Of a DNA stretch of 64,000 bases, positions 40,347-49,820 are shown piece after piece. Origin of the DNA: Massiliimalia sp050943535 (GTDB taxonomy: Bacteria; Bacillota; Clostridia; Oscillospirales; Ruminococcaceae). The DNA lies in assembly GCA_050943535.1 (NCBI GenBank), contig JBMNPJ010000003.1, positions 1 through 64,000 on the forward strand, written 5' to 3'. A program made the position numbers and the translations under genes. Position 1 is the first letter of the stretch. Each line of letters opens with the position of its first letter. The notes beneath the pieces were generated by a model, which did no database searches, was not told where the DNA came from, and saw nothing but the letters and a program-made list of their open reading frames with translations.

Positions 40347-41180
40347 ATGGACGTAAAACAGATGAAGATCACAGCCTGCAAGATCCGTATGGGGATCATT
40401 GAAGGTGTGTTTAACGCAAAATCCGGCCATCCAGGCGGTTCTTTGTCCGCGGCGGATTTGTTCACTTATCTGTATTTTAAAGAATTGAACATTGATCCAG
40501 CCAATCCAAAAAATCCGGATCGGGATCGGTTTGTGCTCAGTAAGGGACATGTAGCTCCGGCTTGGTATTCTACCTTGGCACATCGGGGATATTTCCCAGT
40601 AGAAGAGCTGAAAACTCTGCGTCATATTGGTTCCCGTTTGCAGGGACATCCGGATATGAAACACATTCCGGGGGTAGATATGTCCAGCGGTTCTTTGGGA
40701 CAGGGTGTTTCTACAGCCTGCGGTATGGCAAAAGCAGCAAAACTGATGAACAAAGATTACCGGGTATACACCCTGCTGGGTGACGGTGAAATCCAGGAAG
40801 GTCAGGTTTGGGAAGCAGCTATGTTTGCAGCTCATAACAAACTGGACAATATGGTTTTCATTGTGGATAACAATGGTCTTCAGATTGACGGTAACATTAA
40901 AGACGTTATGTCTCCTTATCCAATTGATGAAAAATTCAAAGCATTTGGTTTTGAAGTGCTGACCATTGACGCCCATGATTTTCAACAGATCGATGCGGCG
41001 TTTGCCAAAGCCAAAGAAGTAAAAGGCAAACCAACTGCCATTATTGCCACCAGCGTGAAGGGAAAAGGCGTTTCCTTCATGGAAAACCAGGCATCCTGGC
41101 ACGGAACTGCTCCAAATCAGGAACAGTACAATCTGGCAATGGAAGAACTGAACAAAGCATTAGCGGAACTGGAGGGCTAA
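40347..41180 (+). CDS. Transketolase, N-terminal subunit
   Basis: 277 residues comprising the thiamine-diphosphate-binding half. Motifs are SGHPGGSLSAADLFTYLYF, RDRFVLSKGHVAPAWY, SSGSLGQGVSTACGMA, the ThDP motif LGDGEIQEGQVWEAAMFAAH then DNNGLQIDG, and GKGVSFMEN. It works only with the C-terminal subunit encoded next, moving two-carbon units in the pentose phosphate pathway. ATG 40347 is the family start. The two-subunit form is common in Clostridia and archaea. Confidence 0.95.
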   Translation: MDVKQMKITACKIRMGIIEGVFNAKSGHPGGSLSAADLFTYLYFKELNIDPANPKNPDRDRFVLSKGHVAPAWYSTLAHRGYFPVEELKTLRHIGSRLQGHPDMKHIPGVDMSSGSLGQGVSTACGMAKAAKLMNKDYRVYTLLGDGEIQEGQVWEAAMFAAHNKLDNMVFIVDNNGLQIDGNIKDVMSPYPIDEKFKAFGFEVLTIDAHDFQQIDAAFAKAKEVKGKPTAIIATSVKGKGVSFMENQASWHGTAPNQEQYNLAMEELNKALAELEG

Positions 41181-41184
41181 GATC

Positions 41185-42126
41185 ATGGCAGAAGTGAAAA
41201 AGATTGCAACCAGAGACAGTTACGGCAATGCTCTGGTCGAATGTTTTGAAGAGTTTCCAAACCTGGTAGTATTAGACGCTGACCTTGCTGCTGCTACAAA
41301 AACCGGTATCTTTAAAAAAGCACATCCGGAACGTCATGTTGACTGCGGAATCGCTGAATGCAATATGATTGGTGTTGCTGCTGGTTTGGCTGCAGCAGGA
41401 ATGATTCCTTTTGCAAGTTCTTTTGCAATGTTTGCAGCTGGACGTGCTTTTGAACAGGTTCGTAACTCTGTAGGTTATCCTCATTTGAATGTAAAAATTG
41501 GCGCAACTCATGCAGGGATCTCTGTAGGGGAAGACGGTGCAACTCATCAGTGCAACGAAGATATTGCTTTGATGCGCACCATTCCAGGTATGGTTGTAAT
41601 TAACCCGTCTGACGACGTAGAAGCAAGAGCTGCTGTCAGAGCTGCTCTGCAGCATGTAGGTCCGGTTTATCTGAGATTTGGACGTCTGGCAGTGCCAGTT
41701 ATCAACGACCGTCCGGATTATAAATTTGAACTGGGCAAAGGGGTTACTCTGCGGGATGGTAAGGATATTACCATTGTGGCTTCTGGTTTGACTGTATCCG
41801 AAAGCTTGACTGCTGCGGATATGCTGGCAGAAGAAGGTATTGATGCAAGAGTCATCAACATCCACACCATTAAACCAATTGATGCAGATCTGTTGAGAAA
41901 AGCTGCTGCAGAAACCGGCAAGATTGTAACAGTAGAAGAACATTCTATTATCGGTGGTTTGGGTGATGCTGTAACCGATGCGATTCGTGAAAATCCGGTT
42001 CCAGTTTACAAAATTGGTGTCAATGATGAATTTGGTCATTCCGGTCCGGCAGTAGAACTGCTGAAAGAATTTGGTCTGACCGCTCCAAGCATTGCAGAAA
42101 AAGTACGTCAGGTACTGGGCAAATAA
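41185..42126 (+). CDS. Transketolase, C-terminal subunit
   Basis: 313 residues: pyrimidine-binding and C-terminal domains of transketolase. Motifs are ADLAAATKTGIFKKAHPERH, CGIAECNMIGVAAGLAAAGM (catalytic Glu), FAMFAAGRAFEQVRNSVGYP, HAGISVGEDGATHQ and VEEHSIIGGLGDAV. It pairs with the N-terminal subunit four bases upstream (GGAGG lies in the end of that gene). A hairpin terminator follows, then a long repeat region. Confidence 0.95.
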   Translation: MAEVKKIATRDSYGNALVECFEEFPNLVVLDADLAAATKTGIFKKAHPERHVDCGIAECNMIGVAAGLAAAGMIPFASSFAMFAAGRAFEQVRNSVGYPHLNVKIGATHAGISVGEDGATHQCNEDIALMRTIPGMVVINPSDDVEARAAVRAALQHVGPVYLRFGRLAVPVINDRPDYKFELGKGVTLRDGKDITIVASGLTVSESLTAADMLAEEGIDARVINIHTIKPIDADLLRKAAAETGKIVTVEEHSIIGGLGDAVTDAIRENPVPVYKIGVNDEFGHSGPAVELLKEFGLTAPSIAEKVRQVLGK

Positions 42127-42157
42127 TTTTTGAACGGTAATAATCGCTTTAAAAATG

Positions 42158-42190
42158 GCCGCAAAACGAAAGTTTTGCGGCTCTTTTTGT
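42158..42190 (+). terminator. Terminator after transketolase genes
   Basis: GCCGCAAAAC (42158-42167) pairs with GTTTTGCGGC (42172-42181), then TCTTTTTGTTT. The same stem design is reused after serA. Confidence 0.9.
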
Positions 42191-42234
42191 TTATTAGACG
42201 ATATTAGGGGAAAATGTTACATGAGTTTTTATTT

Positions 42235-42918
42235 TTTAGCGGGCAGTACCGGTACACAATGACGCTACGCTCGTATTTTGTCGGTAAAGTGAAAATCACT
42301 GGTTTTTGCCACTTAACTGACAGAACATGAGTGTAGGATTAGCGCCGCAGCGTTTTTCTGAAAACACCTGTTTTCGTCAAATGTGCAAACAGTTCTTGGG
42401 GTGTCCAGAGGGGCAGGCCGACTAACCATATATTTCCGGAGGACGCCCCTCTGGTGGCCTTTTCTTTCCATTTCTTTTGGCCATCAAAAGAAATGGTGCA
42501 GGTGTGGGTTGCATAGACCCACAAAAAGGAGCGGCCGTTGACCGCTCTCAAATGGCGAACCGGGTTCGCCGAGGAGTTTCGTTCATTTTCTTATGGAAGA
42601 AAACGAACCAAAAGACCATTCCTCAAACGCCGGAATGGCTTGCAGGGGGGAATGGATCGCCTGACGGCTTTAACTCCCCCTACGCCGCAAAGTGCGGCTA
42701 CCCCCTCATTTACTGTTTCCGAAAATATGGTGTGAATATATCATATTGTGGTTTTAATCAGTTTTACCTGTTACAGCAATGCATGATAAAAGTTGAATGC
42801 CTTAAGCAAAAACAATTACAGGTCTATTGAGCAATAAAACTGGCAGAATACGCGCCGTAGGCGGTTGGTTCCGGACACTGTCCGGCGTCGTAGGCGGTTT
42901 TCACCGGACATTGTCCGG
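42235..42918. repeat. Dispersed intergenic repeat, copy 3 (long, modular)
   Basis: Modules in order are the core CAATGACGCTACGCTCGT (from 42257), GATTAGCGCCGCAGCG (42336), a perfect CCAGAGGGGC/GCCCCTCTGG hairpin (42404-42413, 42445-42454) around GCCGACTAACCATATATTTC, the palindrome TTTCTTTTGGCCATCAAAAG, GC-rich filler, and two tandem CGTAGGCGGTT units each ending in CCGGACAnTGTCCGG (42871-42885, 42904-42918). It shares long blocks with copy 4 near 56.7 kb. No real gene is seen in 42191-42900. Confidence 0.8.
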
Positions 42919-43782
42919 CTGGGAATATGCCGGATATCGCTGGGCGTACTGTTTTGGGGTGATCCCTTTATACTTTTTAAAAATTCGGATGAAATAGCTG
43001 GTGTCGGGAAATCCGCATCGGTAGGCGGTTTCAGATACGGTCAGCTCGGTACTGCTCAAGAGATATGCACCGTGTTCAATCCGGCAGAAATTCAGATAAT
43101 CCATGGGAGTTCGGTGGGTGACTGCTCGAAAATAGCGGCAAAAATATTTTGGAGACATGCCGGCAGTTTTCGATAGATCTTCCAGCGTGATGTGGGAAGA
43201 AAAATGTTCCTCAATCCATTCAAATACCGGTTTGAGCGCCATCATTTTTTCTCCGCTCTGCCGGGGAAGGGAAGGCTGTTCCCGGTAATATTTTTTTTGC
43301 AGGATGGTGCCTAAAAACTGGTAGAGACATCCCAAGGTGACCAGTTGACTTCCGGTTTCTTTTTTATGGACAGAATAAAACAGCTGTCGGGTGATCTGAG
43401 AAAGGGCGGAATCTTTTTTGGTAAAGTGGGTTTGAACTGTTACCTGCCGGTTTAAAATAGGGCGCAGACATTGTTTGCACATTTCAGAGTAGTTAAACAA
43501 AGGCTGAGGGTCAAAAACAATACACTCGTAAACACAGTTTTGGGGGCTGCCTCCGTGGATCTCCCCGTCCAGAATAAAGATAATATCTCCTGTTTGCGCT
43601 AAAATGGTCTCATCCTCCAGATACAGCAGAATGTTCCCCTGAACTACCCGTAGAATTTCCCATTCTTTATGCCAGTGAAAGGGCATGTGATACCGGGGGT
43701 GATTTTCGTCCACCCGATAAAATCCCAGAGGAAATTGACTGGTTCCATGCTGCTGTTTTTCGTTGTAATCCAGGTAATGCAA
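42901..43782 (-). CDS. AraC-family regulator of fucose genes
   Basis: 293 residues. An N-terminal cupin sensor (RYHMPFHWHKEWEILRVVQG, DIIFILDGEIHGG) and two C-terminal helix-turn-helix units (ITLEDLSKTAGMSPKYFCRY, SETAYRCGFPDTSYFIRIFK). It starts with TTG at 43782, eight bases after AAAGGAGG; no ATG fits. It is divergent to fucI, so it probably senses a sugar and activates the fuc genes. Its last six codons, QPDNVR, fall inside a dispersed repeat unit (42904-42918), so the C-terminus may have been replaced by repeat sequence. Confidence 0.85.
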   Translation of the reverse strand: MHYLDYNEKQQHGTSQFPLGFYRVDENHPRYHMPFHWHKEWEILRVVQGNILLYLEDETILAQTGDIIFILDGEIHGGSPQNCVYECIVFDPQPLFNYSEMCKQCLRPILNRQVTVQTHFTKKDSALSQITRQLFYSVHKKETGSQLVTLGCLYQFLGTILQKKYYREQPSLPRQSGEKMMALKPVFEWIEEHFSSHITLEDLSKTAGMSPKYFCRYFRAVTHRTPMDYLNFCRIEHGAYLLSSTELTVSETAYRCGFPDTSYFIRIFKKYKGITPKQYAQRYPAYSQPDNVR

Positions 43783-43830
43783 GAGGAATGCCTCCTTTTT
43801 GAAAAAGTGAATATTATCCTATTTTTTGCT

Positions 43831-43869
43831 ATTATAACACCACAAATACCGGATTGGCAATGGTATAAT
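43831..43869. promoter_or_regulatory. Divergent promoters for AraC and fucI
   Basis: Plus strand TATAAT (43864-43869) has no good -35, as expected for an activator-dependent promoter. Minus strand extended -10 TGTTATAAT (TATAAT at 43831-43836) faces the AraC gene. Confidence 0.55.
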
Positions 43870-43972
43870 GCTATTATGAAGAAAAATTCGTCAGGGACGG
43901 GAGCTTTTCGGTTCGGAGGAAAAGGTAGATCCCGCCCGGTTATGCGGAGAAACGAATGGAGGAAATAAGATT

Positions 43973-45766
43973 ATGGCAGCAGGAAGATTGATTGGCGATT
44001 ATCCAGTAATCGGAATCCGTCCTACCATTGACGGCAGACGGGGATTTATGAAGGTTCGGGAATCTTTGGAAGACCAAACCATGAATATGGCAAAGGCAGC
44101 TGCAAAATTGTTTGAAGAAAATCTGAGATATTCCAATGGGGAACCGGTAAAGGTTGTTATTGCGGATACCACCATCGGACGTGTAGCAGAGTCTGCGGCG
44201 TGTGCTGATAAATTTAAAAAAGCAGGGGTAGACATTACCTTGACTGTAACACCTTGCTGGTGCTATGGTGCAGAAACCATGGATATGGACCCAATGACCA
44301 TCAAAGGGGTTTGGGGCTTTAACGGTACTGAACGTCCAGGTGCAGTATATCTGGCTTCTGTTCTGGCAACTCATGCGCAGAAAGGACTGCCTGCATTCGG
44401 GATTTACGGACACGATGTACAGAATGCGGATGATACAGAAATTCCGGAAGATGTAAAAGAAAAACTGCTTCGGTTCGGACGTGCTGCAGTAGCAGTTGCT
44501 ACCATGCGTGGAAAATCCTATCTGCAGATTGGTTCTATCTGTATGGGAATCGGCGGTTCTATCATTGACCCGGCATTTATTGAAGAATACCTGGGCATGC
44601 GGGTAGAATCTGTAGACGAAGTGGAAATTATCCGCAGAATGACAGAAGGCATTTACGACGAAGCAGAATTCCAGAAAGCACTGGCATGGACCAAAGAAAA
44701 ATGTAAAGAAGGCTTTGACAAAAACCCACCGGAAGTACAGAAATCTCCGGAAGAACGGGAAAAAGCTTGGGAATTTGTGGTTAAGATGATGTGCATCATC
44801 AAAGACCTGATGAACGGAAATCACAATTTGCCAGCTGGATGTGAAGAAGAAATGGTAGGGCACAATGCACTGGCTGCTGGTTTCCAGGGTCAGCGTCAGT
44901 GGACGGACTTTTATCCAAACTGCGACTTTGCAGAAGCATTGCTCAACACCTCCTTTGACTGGGAAGGTGCAAGAGAACCTTATATTCTGGCAACCGAAAA
45001 CGACGTGCTCAACGGTTTGGGCATGATGTTCATGAAACTGCTCACCAACCGCGCTCAGATTTTCGCAGACGTTCGTACCTACTGGAGTCCGGAAGCTGTG
45101 AAAAAAGCAACCGGTTATGAACTGGAAGGGGTTGCAAAAGAAGCCGGCGGATTTATCCATCTGATTAACTCTGGTGCAGCTTGTCTGGATGCTTGCGGAA
45201 AAGCGACAGATGAAAACGGAAACGCAGTGATTAAACCTTGGTATGAAGTAACTCAGGCTGATCAGGATGCAATTTTGGAAGCAACCACTTGGAATGCAGC
45301 CGACTATGGCTATTTCCGCGGAGGCGGCTATTCTTCCAGATTCCTGACTGATGCGCAAATGCCATGTACCATGATTCGTCTGAATCTGGTAAAAGGCCTG
45401 GGCCCAATGCTTCAGATTGCAGAAGGCTGGACTGTAAAACTGCCGGAAGAAGTATCTGATACTTTGTGGAAACGCACCGACTATACCTGGCCATGTACTT
45501 GGTTTGCTCCACGGATTACCGGTGAAGGCGCATTCAAGACCGCTTATGATGTAATGAATAACTGGGGTGCAAACCATGGCGCTATCAGCTATGGACATAT
45601 TGGCGCTGACTTGATTACCATGTGCTCTATGCTGAGAATTCCAGTGGCTATGCACAATGTTCCGGAAGAAAAGATTTTCCGTCCATCTTGCTGGAACGCA
45701 TTTGGTATGGACAAAGAAGGCCAGGATTACCGGGCTTGCGCTACTTACGGACCAATGTATAAATAA
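43973..45766 (+). CDS. fucI: L-fucose isomerase
   Basis: 597 residues, the usual FucI size. It starts RLIGDYPVIGIRPTIDGRRG, with TVTPCWCYGAETMDMDP, FNGTERPGAVYLASVLATHA, GKSYLQIGSICMGIGGSI and the metal-binding ATENDVLNGLGMMFM. It converts L-fucose to L-fuculose, and related enzymes also use D-arabinose. GGAGGA lies nine bases before the ATG. fucU follows after about 100 bp containing a strong hairpin. No fucK, fucA or transporter is in the window. Confidence 0.95.
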   Translation: MAAGRLIGDYPVIGIRPTIDGRRGFMKVRESLEDQTMNMAKAAAKLFEENLRYSNGEPVKVVIADTTIGRVAESAACADKFKKAGVDITLTVTPCWCYGAETMDMDPMTIKGVWGFNGTERPGAVYLASVLATHAQKGLPAFGIYGHDVQNADDTEIPEDVKEKLLRFGRAAVAVATMRGKSYLQIGSICMGIGGSIIDPAFIEEYLGMRVESVDEVEIIRRMTEGIYDEAEFQKALAWTKEKCKEGFDKNPPEVQKSPEEREKAWEFVVKMMCIIKDLMNGNHNLPAGCEEEMVGHNALAAGFQGQRQWTDFYPNCDFAEALLNTSFDWEGAREPYILATENDVLNGLGMMFMKLLTNRAQIFADVRTYWSPEAVKKATGYELEGVAKEAGGFIHLINSGAACLDACGKATDENGNAVIKPWYEVTQADQDAILEATTWNAADYGYFRGGGYSSRFLTDAQMPCTMIRLNLVKGLGPMLQIAEGWTVKLPEEVSDTLWKRTDYTWPCTWFAPRITGEGAFKTAYDVMNNWGANHGAISYGHIGADLITMCSMLRIPVAMHNVPEEKIFRPSCWNAFGMDKEGQDYRACATYGPMYK

Positions 45767-45805
45767 TTTGATTTTGCAGAATCTGTCGTTTGATAGAAAG
45801 CAAAC

Positions 45806-45835
45806 GGGGGTTGGCGCAAAACTGCGCCGACCCCC
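45806..45835 (+). promoter_or_regulatory. Strong hairpin between fucI and fucU
   Basis: GGGGGTTGGCGCA (45806-45818) pairs with TGCGCCGACCCCC (45823-45835), without a T run. It may stabilise the fucI mRNA or attenuate fucU. TTGATAGAAAG occurs on both sides of it. Confidence 0.6.
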
Positions 45836-45868
45836 TTATATGTACGTTGATAGAAAGGAACGAGAAAG

Positions 45869-46309
45869 ATGTTAAAGGGAATTCCAAAAATTTTGTCACC
45901 AGAACTTTTAAAGGTATTGTGTGAAATGGGTCACAGTGACCGAATTGTCATCGGAGACGGAAACTTCCCGGCGGAAACCATGGGGAAAAACGGTGTGGTC
46001 ATTCGGATGGATGGTCATGGTGTTCCGGAAATTTTGGATGCCATTTTACAGCTGTTTCCGCTGGATACCCATGTAAGCCAGCCGGTTTCCCTGATGCAGG
46101 TAATGCCTGGAGATCCTGTAGAAACCCCTATCTGGAAAACTTATCAGGATATTGTAGCCCGGTATGATGCCAGAGGAGAAAAGGCATTCCGTGAAGTGGA
46201 ACGGTTTGCTTTTTATGAAGAAGCTAAAGGTGCTTATGCGGTAATTGCCACCAGCGAAGCCGCTTTGTATGCCAATATTATTTTGCAGAAGGGCGTTGTA
46301 ACGGATTAA
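45869..46309 (+). CDS. fucU: L-fucose mutarotase
   Basis: 146 residues of the RbsD/FucU family. It starts LKGIPKILSPELLKVLCEMG, followed by the active-site segment HSDRIVIGDGNFPAE, GHGVPEILDAIL and a final GAYAVIATSEAALYANIIL. It interconverts alpha and beta anomers of L-fucose, feeding the isomerase. FucU rather than RbsD fits the DGNFPAE motif and the fucI neighbour. GAAAGGAACG lies before the ATG. A strong bidirectional terminator follows. Confidence 0.93.
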   Translation: MLKGIPKILSPELLKVLCEMGHSDRIVIGDGNFPAETMGKNGVVIRMDGHGVPEILDAILQLFPLDTHVSQPVSLMQVMPGDPVETPIWKTYQDIVARYDARGEKAFREVERFAFYEEAKGAYAVIATSEAALYANIILQKGVVTD

Positions 46310-46381
46310 AAGCTGGAAGACAAGATAACACGCTTGCCGTACAGTATATGACATACATACAGTGACACATATATTATGCAA

Positions 46382-46423
46382 AAAAACACTTGCAGAGTTT
46401 TAAATTCTCTGCAAGTGTTTTTT
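46382..46423. terminator. Bidirectional terminator between fucU and the ABC exporter
   Basis: AAAAACACTTGCAGAG (46382-46397) pairs with CTCTGCAAGTGTTTTTT (46407-46423). Confidence 0.92.
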
Positions 46424-46439
46424 GTTAATTGAATAAATA

Positions 46440-48173
46440 TTATTCCTGCCGGAACTGATATTGGTAAAGTTTTGCGTAAATACCCTGCTGTGCCAAAAGC
46501 TGTTCGTGGGTTCCCCGTTCCTGAATTCCTTCGTCGCTGAGTACAATGATTTCGTCTGCGTTTTTTACTGTAGACAGACGGTGAGCAACAATAATACAGG
46601 TGCGTCCTTTGGCAAGTTCTTCCAAAGAACTTTGAATCAGCATTTCAGTGGCGTTATCCAAAGCAGAAGTAGCTTCATCCAGAATCAGGATGGATGGGTT
46701 TTTGAGGAAAACTCTGGCAATGGAGATGCGCTGCTTTTGACCGCCGGACAGTTTTACACCCCGTTCGCCGATATAGGTGTCGTATCCGTCTTCCAGAGTG
46801 GTGATATATTCATGAATGTTGGCTTTTTTTGCAGCGGCGATTACTTCTTCGTCGCTGGCATCCGGATTGCCGTAAGCGATATTATCCCGGATGGTTCCGG
46901 TGAATAAAAAGACATCCTGCGCTACCATGCCAATATTTTCCCGCAGGGACTGACGGGTAAAATGGGTGATATTGGTGCCGTCAATTCGGATTTCTCCGGA
47001 TGTAACCTCATAAAACCGGGGAATCAAATGACAGAGGGTGGTTTTTCCTCCTCCGGAAGGACCAACCAAAGCCACGGTTTTTCCTTCGTCAATGTGAAGG
47101 GAAAGGTGATCGATGACCATGTGGTTTTCCTGGTCGCTGGTTTCATACTGAAAGCTGACATCGCAGAAGTCGATGACCCCGTTGAGATGGTTGGCATCTA
47201 CTGCATCAGGGGATTCTTCTTCCTCTGGTACACTCATCAATTCCATAAACCGCTGGAAGCCGGTCATGCCGTTTTGCAGCTGTTCATAGAACTGTACCAG
47301 ACGTTTGATTGGGTTTAAGAACATGTTGATGTACAAAAGATATTTGGTAAATCCACCTACATCAATGATCCCTGCAAAATAAAATCCGCCTCCGGCAACC
47401 AGTACGACCAAATACAATAGGTCGGTAAAAAGTCCCATACCGCTTTGGAAGTGTGCCATTACTTTGTAGGCTGCACCCCGGGCAATTTTAAACTGTTCGT
47501 TGCTCCGATCAAATTTTTCCTGTTCGTGATCGGCACCGGTATAAGCCCGAGAAACCCGAATGCCGGCAATAGAGTTTTCCAGACTGGCGTTTACTTCTGC
47601 AATTTCTACTCGGGTTTTGGTAAAGGCTTCGCTCATGGAGCGCCGCATTTTAATAGAGAACCAGACAATGGGAGGAATCACCACAAAGATAATCAGGGTC
47701 AGAGGAATATTGATGGTACATAGAATGACAAAAGCACCGAGTAAGGAAATGATGGAAATAAACAGGTCTTCGGGACCGTGATGGGCCAGTTCGGAGATAT
47801 CCATCAGGTCGTTCATGATTCTTGACATGATGGTACCGGTTTTCGTTTCGTCAAAATAAGAAAAAGGGAGGCGCTGAAGTTTATGGAATACATCCCGGCG
47901 CATATCTGCCTGCATGCGGACGCCCACAATGTGGCCGTAATACTGAATAAACCAGTTAAGGGCAGCCTTTGTTAGATAGATGATGAGCAGGGCAATGGAC
48001 CAGATGACAATCATCCTAAGGTTCCGGTTGGGGACATAATCGCCCACCATGTTTCCGGCAATGGTAGGATAGAACAGGTCGCAGATTGCCACAATCAAAG
48101 CACAGATCATATCCAGAAAAAAGAGTGTTTTGTGAGGTTTGTAATAAGAGATAAACGATTTGAGCATATTCAT
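46440..48173 (-). CDS. ABC exporter, fused permease and ATPase
   Basis: 577 residues. Six membrane helices (from FLDMICALIVAICDLFYPTI to about 300) are followed by an ATPase with Walker A LVGPSGGGKTTLCHLIPRFY, Q-loop GMVAQDVFLF, signature VKLSGGQKQRISIAR, Walker B SILILDEATSALD and the H-loop IIVAHRLSTV. It is a half-transporter of the MsbA/BmrA type that works as a dimer; the cargo is unknown. AAAGGA lies 13 bases before the ATG, a little long. No partner gene is adjacent, so a homodimer is likely. Confidence 0.93.
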   Translation of the reverse strand: MNMLKSFISYYKPHKTLFFLDMICALIVAICDLFYPTIAGNMVGDYVPNRNLRMIVIWSIALLIIYLTKAALNWFIQYYGHIVGVRMQADMRRDVFHKLQRLPFSYFDETKTGTIMSRIMNDLMDISELAHHGPEDLFISIISLLGAFVILCTINIPLTLIIFVVIPPIVWFSIKMRRSMSEAFTKTRVEIAEVNASLENSIAGIRVSRAYTGADHEQEKFDRSNEQFKIARGAAYKVMAHFQSGMGLFTDLLYLVVLVAGGGFYFAGIIDVGGFTKYLLYINMFLNPIKRLVQFYEQLQNGMTGFQRFMELMSVPEEEESPDAVDANHLNGVIDFCDVSFQYETSDQENHMVIDHLSLHIDEGKTVALVGPSGGGKTTLCHLIPRFYEVTSGEIRIDGTNITHFTRQSLRENIGMVAQDVFLFTGTIRDNIAYGNPDASDEEVIAAAKKANIHEYITTLEDGYDTYIGERGVKLSGGQKQRISIARVFLKNPSILILDEATSALDNATEMLIQSSLEELAKGRTCIIVAHRLSTVKNADEIIVLSDEGIQERGTHEQLLAQQGIYAKLYQYQFRQE

Positions 48174-48225
48174 GGGAGTGTATGTATCCTTTCTTAAAAT
48201 TTATAAAAGCTGTAAAACGGCGGAA

Positions 48226-48261
48226 GGGAGCGCTGCAAAACATGCGTTATGCAGCGCTCCC
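48226..48261 (-). terminator. Hairpin between polyphosphate kinase and ABC genes
   Basis: GGGAGCGCTGCA (48226-48237) pairs perfectly with TGCAGCGCTCCC (48250-48261). The T run is weak, so it may end or stabilise the upstream transcript. Confidence 0.6.
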
Positions 48262-48326
48262 TGTGAAAACCGTAGCAGACTGTCCCTGTTTGTGTATGGT
48301 TCTGTCTGCCGCTTTTCAAAAAATAT

Positions 48327-49820
48327 TTACAGCCGCTGTTCAATTTCGTGAATGAGAATTTTGATTGCTTTGATGCGGGCAAATTTTTTGTCCTTTGATT
48401 CAATAATATTCCATGGAGCAAAATCGGTGGAGGTGTACTGCAGCATATCGTTGACTGCCACTTCGTACTGATCCCATTTTTCCCGGTTGCGCCAGTCTTC
48501 GTCGGTGATTTTCCAGCGTTTTTCCGGAGTGTTTTCCCGGTCTTTAAACCGTTTTAACTGCTCGTCCTTGTCAATGTGAATCCAGAATTTTACTAAAATG
48601 GCGCCCCAGTCGTAAAGTTCTTTTTCAAATTCATTGATTTCGGTATACGCCCGGTGCCAGTCTTCGTTGGAACAGAATCCTTCCAGCCGTTCTACCATGA
48701 CCCGGCCGTACCAGGTGCGGTCAAAGATGGCAATGTGACCGTCTTTTGGAATGTTGTTCCAGAAACGCCACAAATACTGGTGAGCCAGTTCGTTTTTATC
48801 CGGGGCGGCAATAGGGATTACTTCGTATCCTCTTGGATCCAATGCAGCTGCTACTCGTTTGATATTTCCGCCTTTTCCGGCAGCGTCCCAGCCTTCGTAT
48901 CCGATAATCACCGGAATTTTCTTCTGGTACAGCTTATTGTGCAGTTTGTGGAGTTTTGCCTGCACCTCTTCCAGTTCTTCTCTGTATTCCTCATCGGTCA
49001 AGCTCTTATCCAGAGAAACCTCTGCCAGTTTTGGAACCTGCACCAGATGGAAGGTTTCCGGCACAGTAATGGTAGGCAGTTCTGCAATGGGTGCCTCAGA
49101 TTTGGCTTTTTTCCGCGCGACCGCATTTTTAATGGATTTTACCAAAACAGTATAAATATCCAGCATGGCGCTGCGGGTGTCGTGGGCGCCGATTAAGTGC
49201 CACGGAGCATAAGAGGTATCCGTATGGGTGATCATTTCATCCAGTACTTTGTAATAACGATCGTATTCTTCATTGCGGAGCCGGTCGATTTTGGTAACCC
49301 GCCAAGCGGTGTTTTTGTCTTTTTTCAATTTATCCAACCGTTTTTTCTGCTCTTTTTTATCGATATGCAGGAAAAATTTAATAATCAGATATCCGTCATC
49401 ATGCAGCTGCCGTTCAAAGGTACGGATGCTTTGGGTGCGGCGGGTAATTTCGTCCTTTTTTACCCCTTTTTCCAGCTGGCCAATAAAAATATCCTGGTAC
49501 CAGCTGCGGTCGAAAATAGAAAAGTTTCCATACGCCGGAATTTTATTCCAGTACCGCCATAGAATTGGCTTGCGCTGTTCTTCGGTGGTAGGATCTGTAA
49601 TGGAATATACTTTAAATCCACGGGGATCCAAATTGAGAATCATTTTGGAGATAGCGCTGCCTTTTCCGGCAGTTCCCCAGCCTTCAAACACAACGATAAC
49701 AGGAAGTTTTACCTGCTTCATTTCCTGCTGCAGAACAGAGAGTTCTTTTTTTAAGGATTCTGTTTGCTGACGGTATTCTTCTTTGGTGACAATTTTTTTT
49801 AAGTTTACTTTTTCCAGCAT
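48327..49820 (-). CDS. pap: Polyphosphate:AMP phosphotransferase (two-domain PPK2)
   Basis: 497 residues made of two fused PPK2 domains, the layout of class II polyphosphate:AMP phosphotransferases. Domain 1 has FEGWGTAGKGSAISKMI (about 45-61), LDPRGFKVYS and FDRSWYQD. Domain 2 has YEGWDAAGKGGNIKRVA (about 300), LDPRGYEVIP and FDRTWYGRVMVERLEGF. It uses polyphosphate to turn AMP into ADP. ATG 49820 is chosen because AAGGGG sits eight bases upstream; the longer frame lacks support. Confidence 0.92.
   Translation of the reverse strand: MLEKVNLKKIVTKEEYRQQTESLKKELSVLQQEMKQVKLPVIVVFEGWGTAGKGSAISKMILNLDPRGFKVYSITDPTTEEQRKPILWRYWNKIPAYGNFSIFDRSWYQDIFIGQLEKGVKKDEITRRTQSIRTFERQLHDDGYLIIKFFLHIDKKEQKKRLDKLKKDKNTAWRVTKIDRLRNEEYDRYYKVLDEMITHTDTSYAPWHLIGAHDTRSAMLDIYTVLVKSIKNAVARKKAKSEAPIAELPTITVPETFHLVQVPKLAEVSLDKSLTDEEYREELEEVQAKLHKLHNKLYQKKIPVIIGYEGWDAAGKGGNIKRVAAALDPRGYEVIPIAAPDKNELAHQYLWRFWNNIPKDGHIAIFDRTWYGRVMVERLEGFCSNEDWHRAYTEINEFEKELYDWGAILVKFWIHIDKDEQLKRFKDRENTPEKRWKITDEDWRNREKWDQYEVAVNDMLQYTSTDFAPWNIIESKDKKFARIKAIKILIHEIEQRL

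Noticed and set aside
42477..42830. 117-residue plus-strand frame starting MAIKRNGAGVG
   Set aside because: It starts inside the TTGGCCATCAAAAG palindrome of the dispersed repeat, and a frame with the same first residues appears at 56811-57026. It is a by-product of the repeat, not a gene.
43940..45655. 571-residue minus-strand frame
   Set aside because: Antisense shadow of fucI; Cys- and His-rich composition typical of reverse reading.
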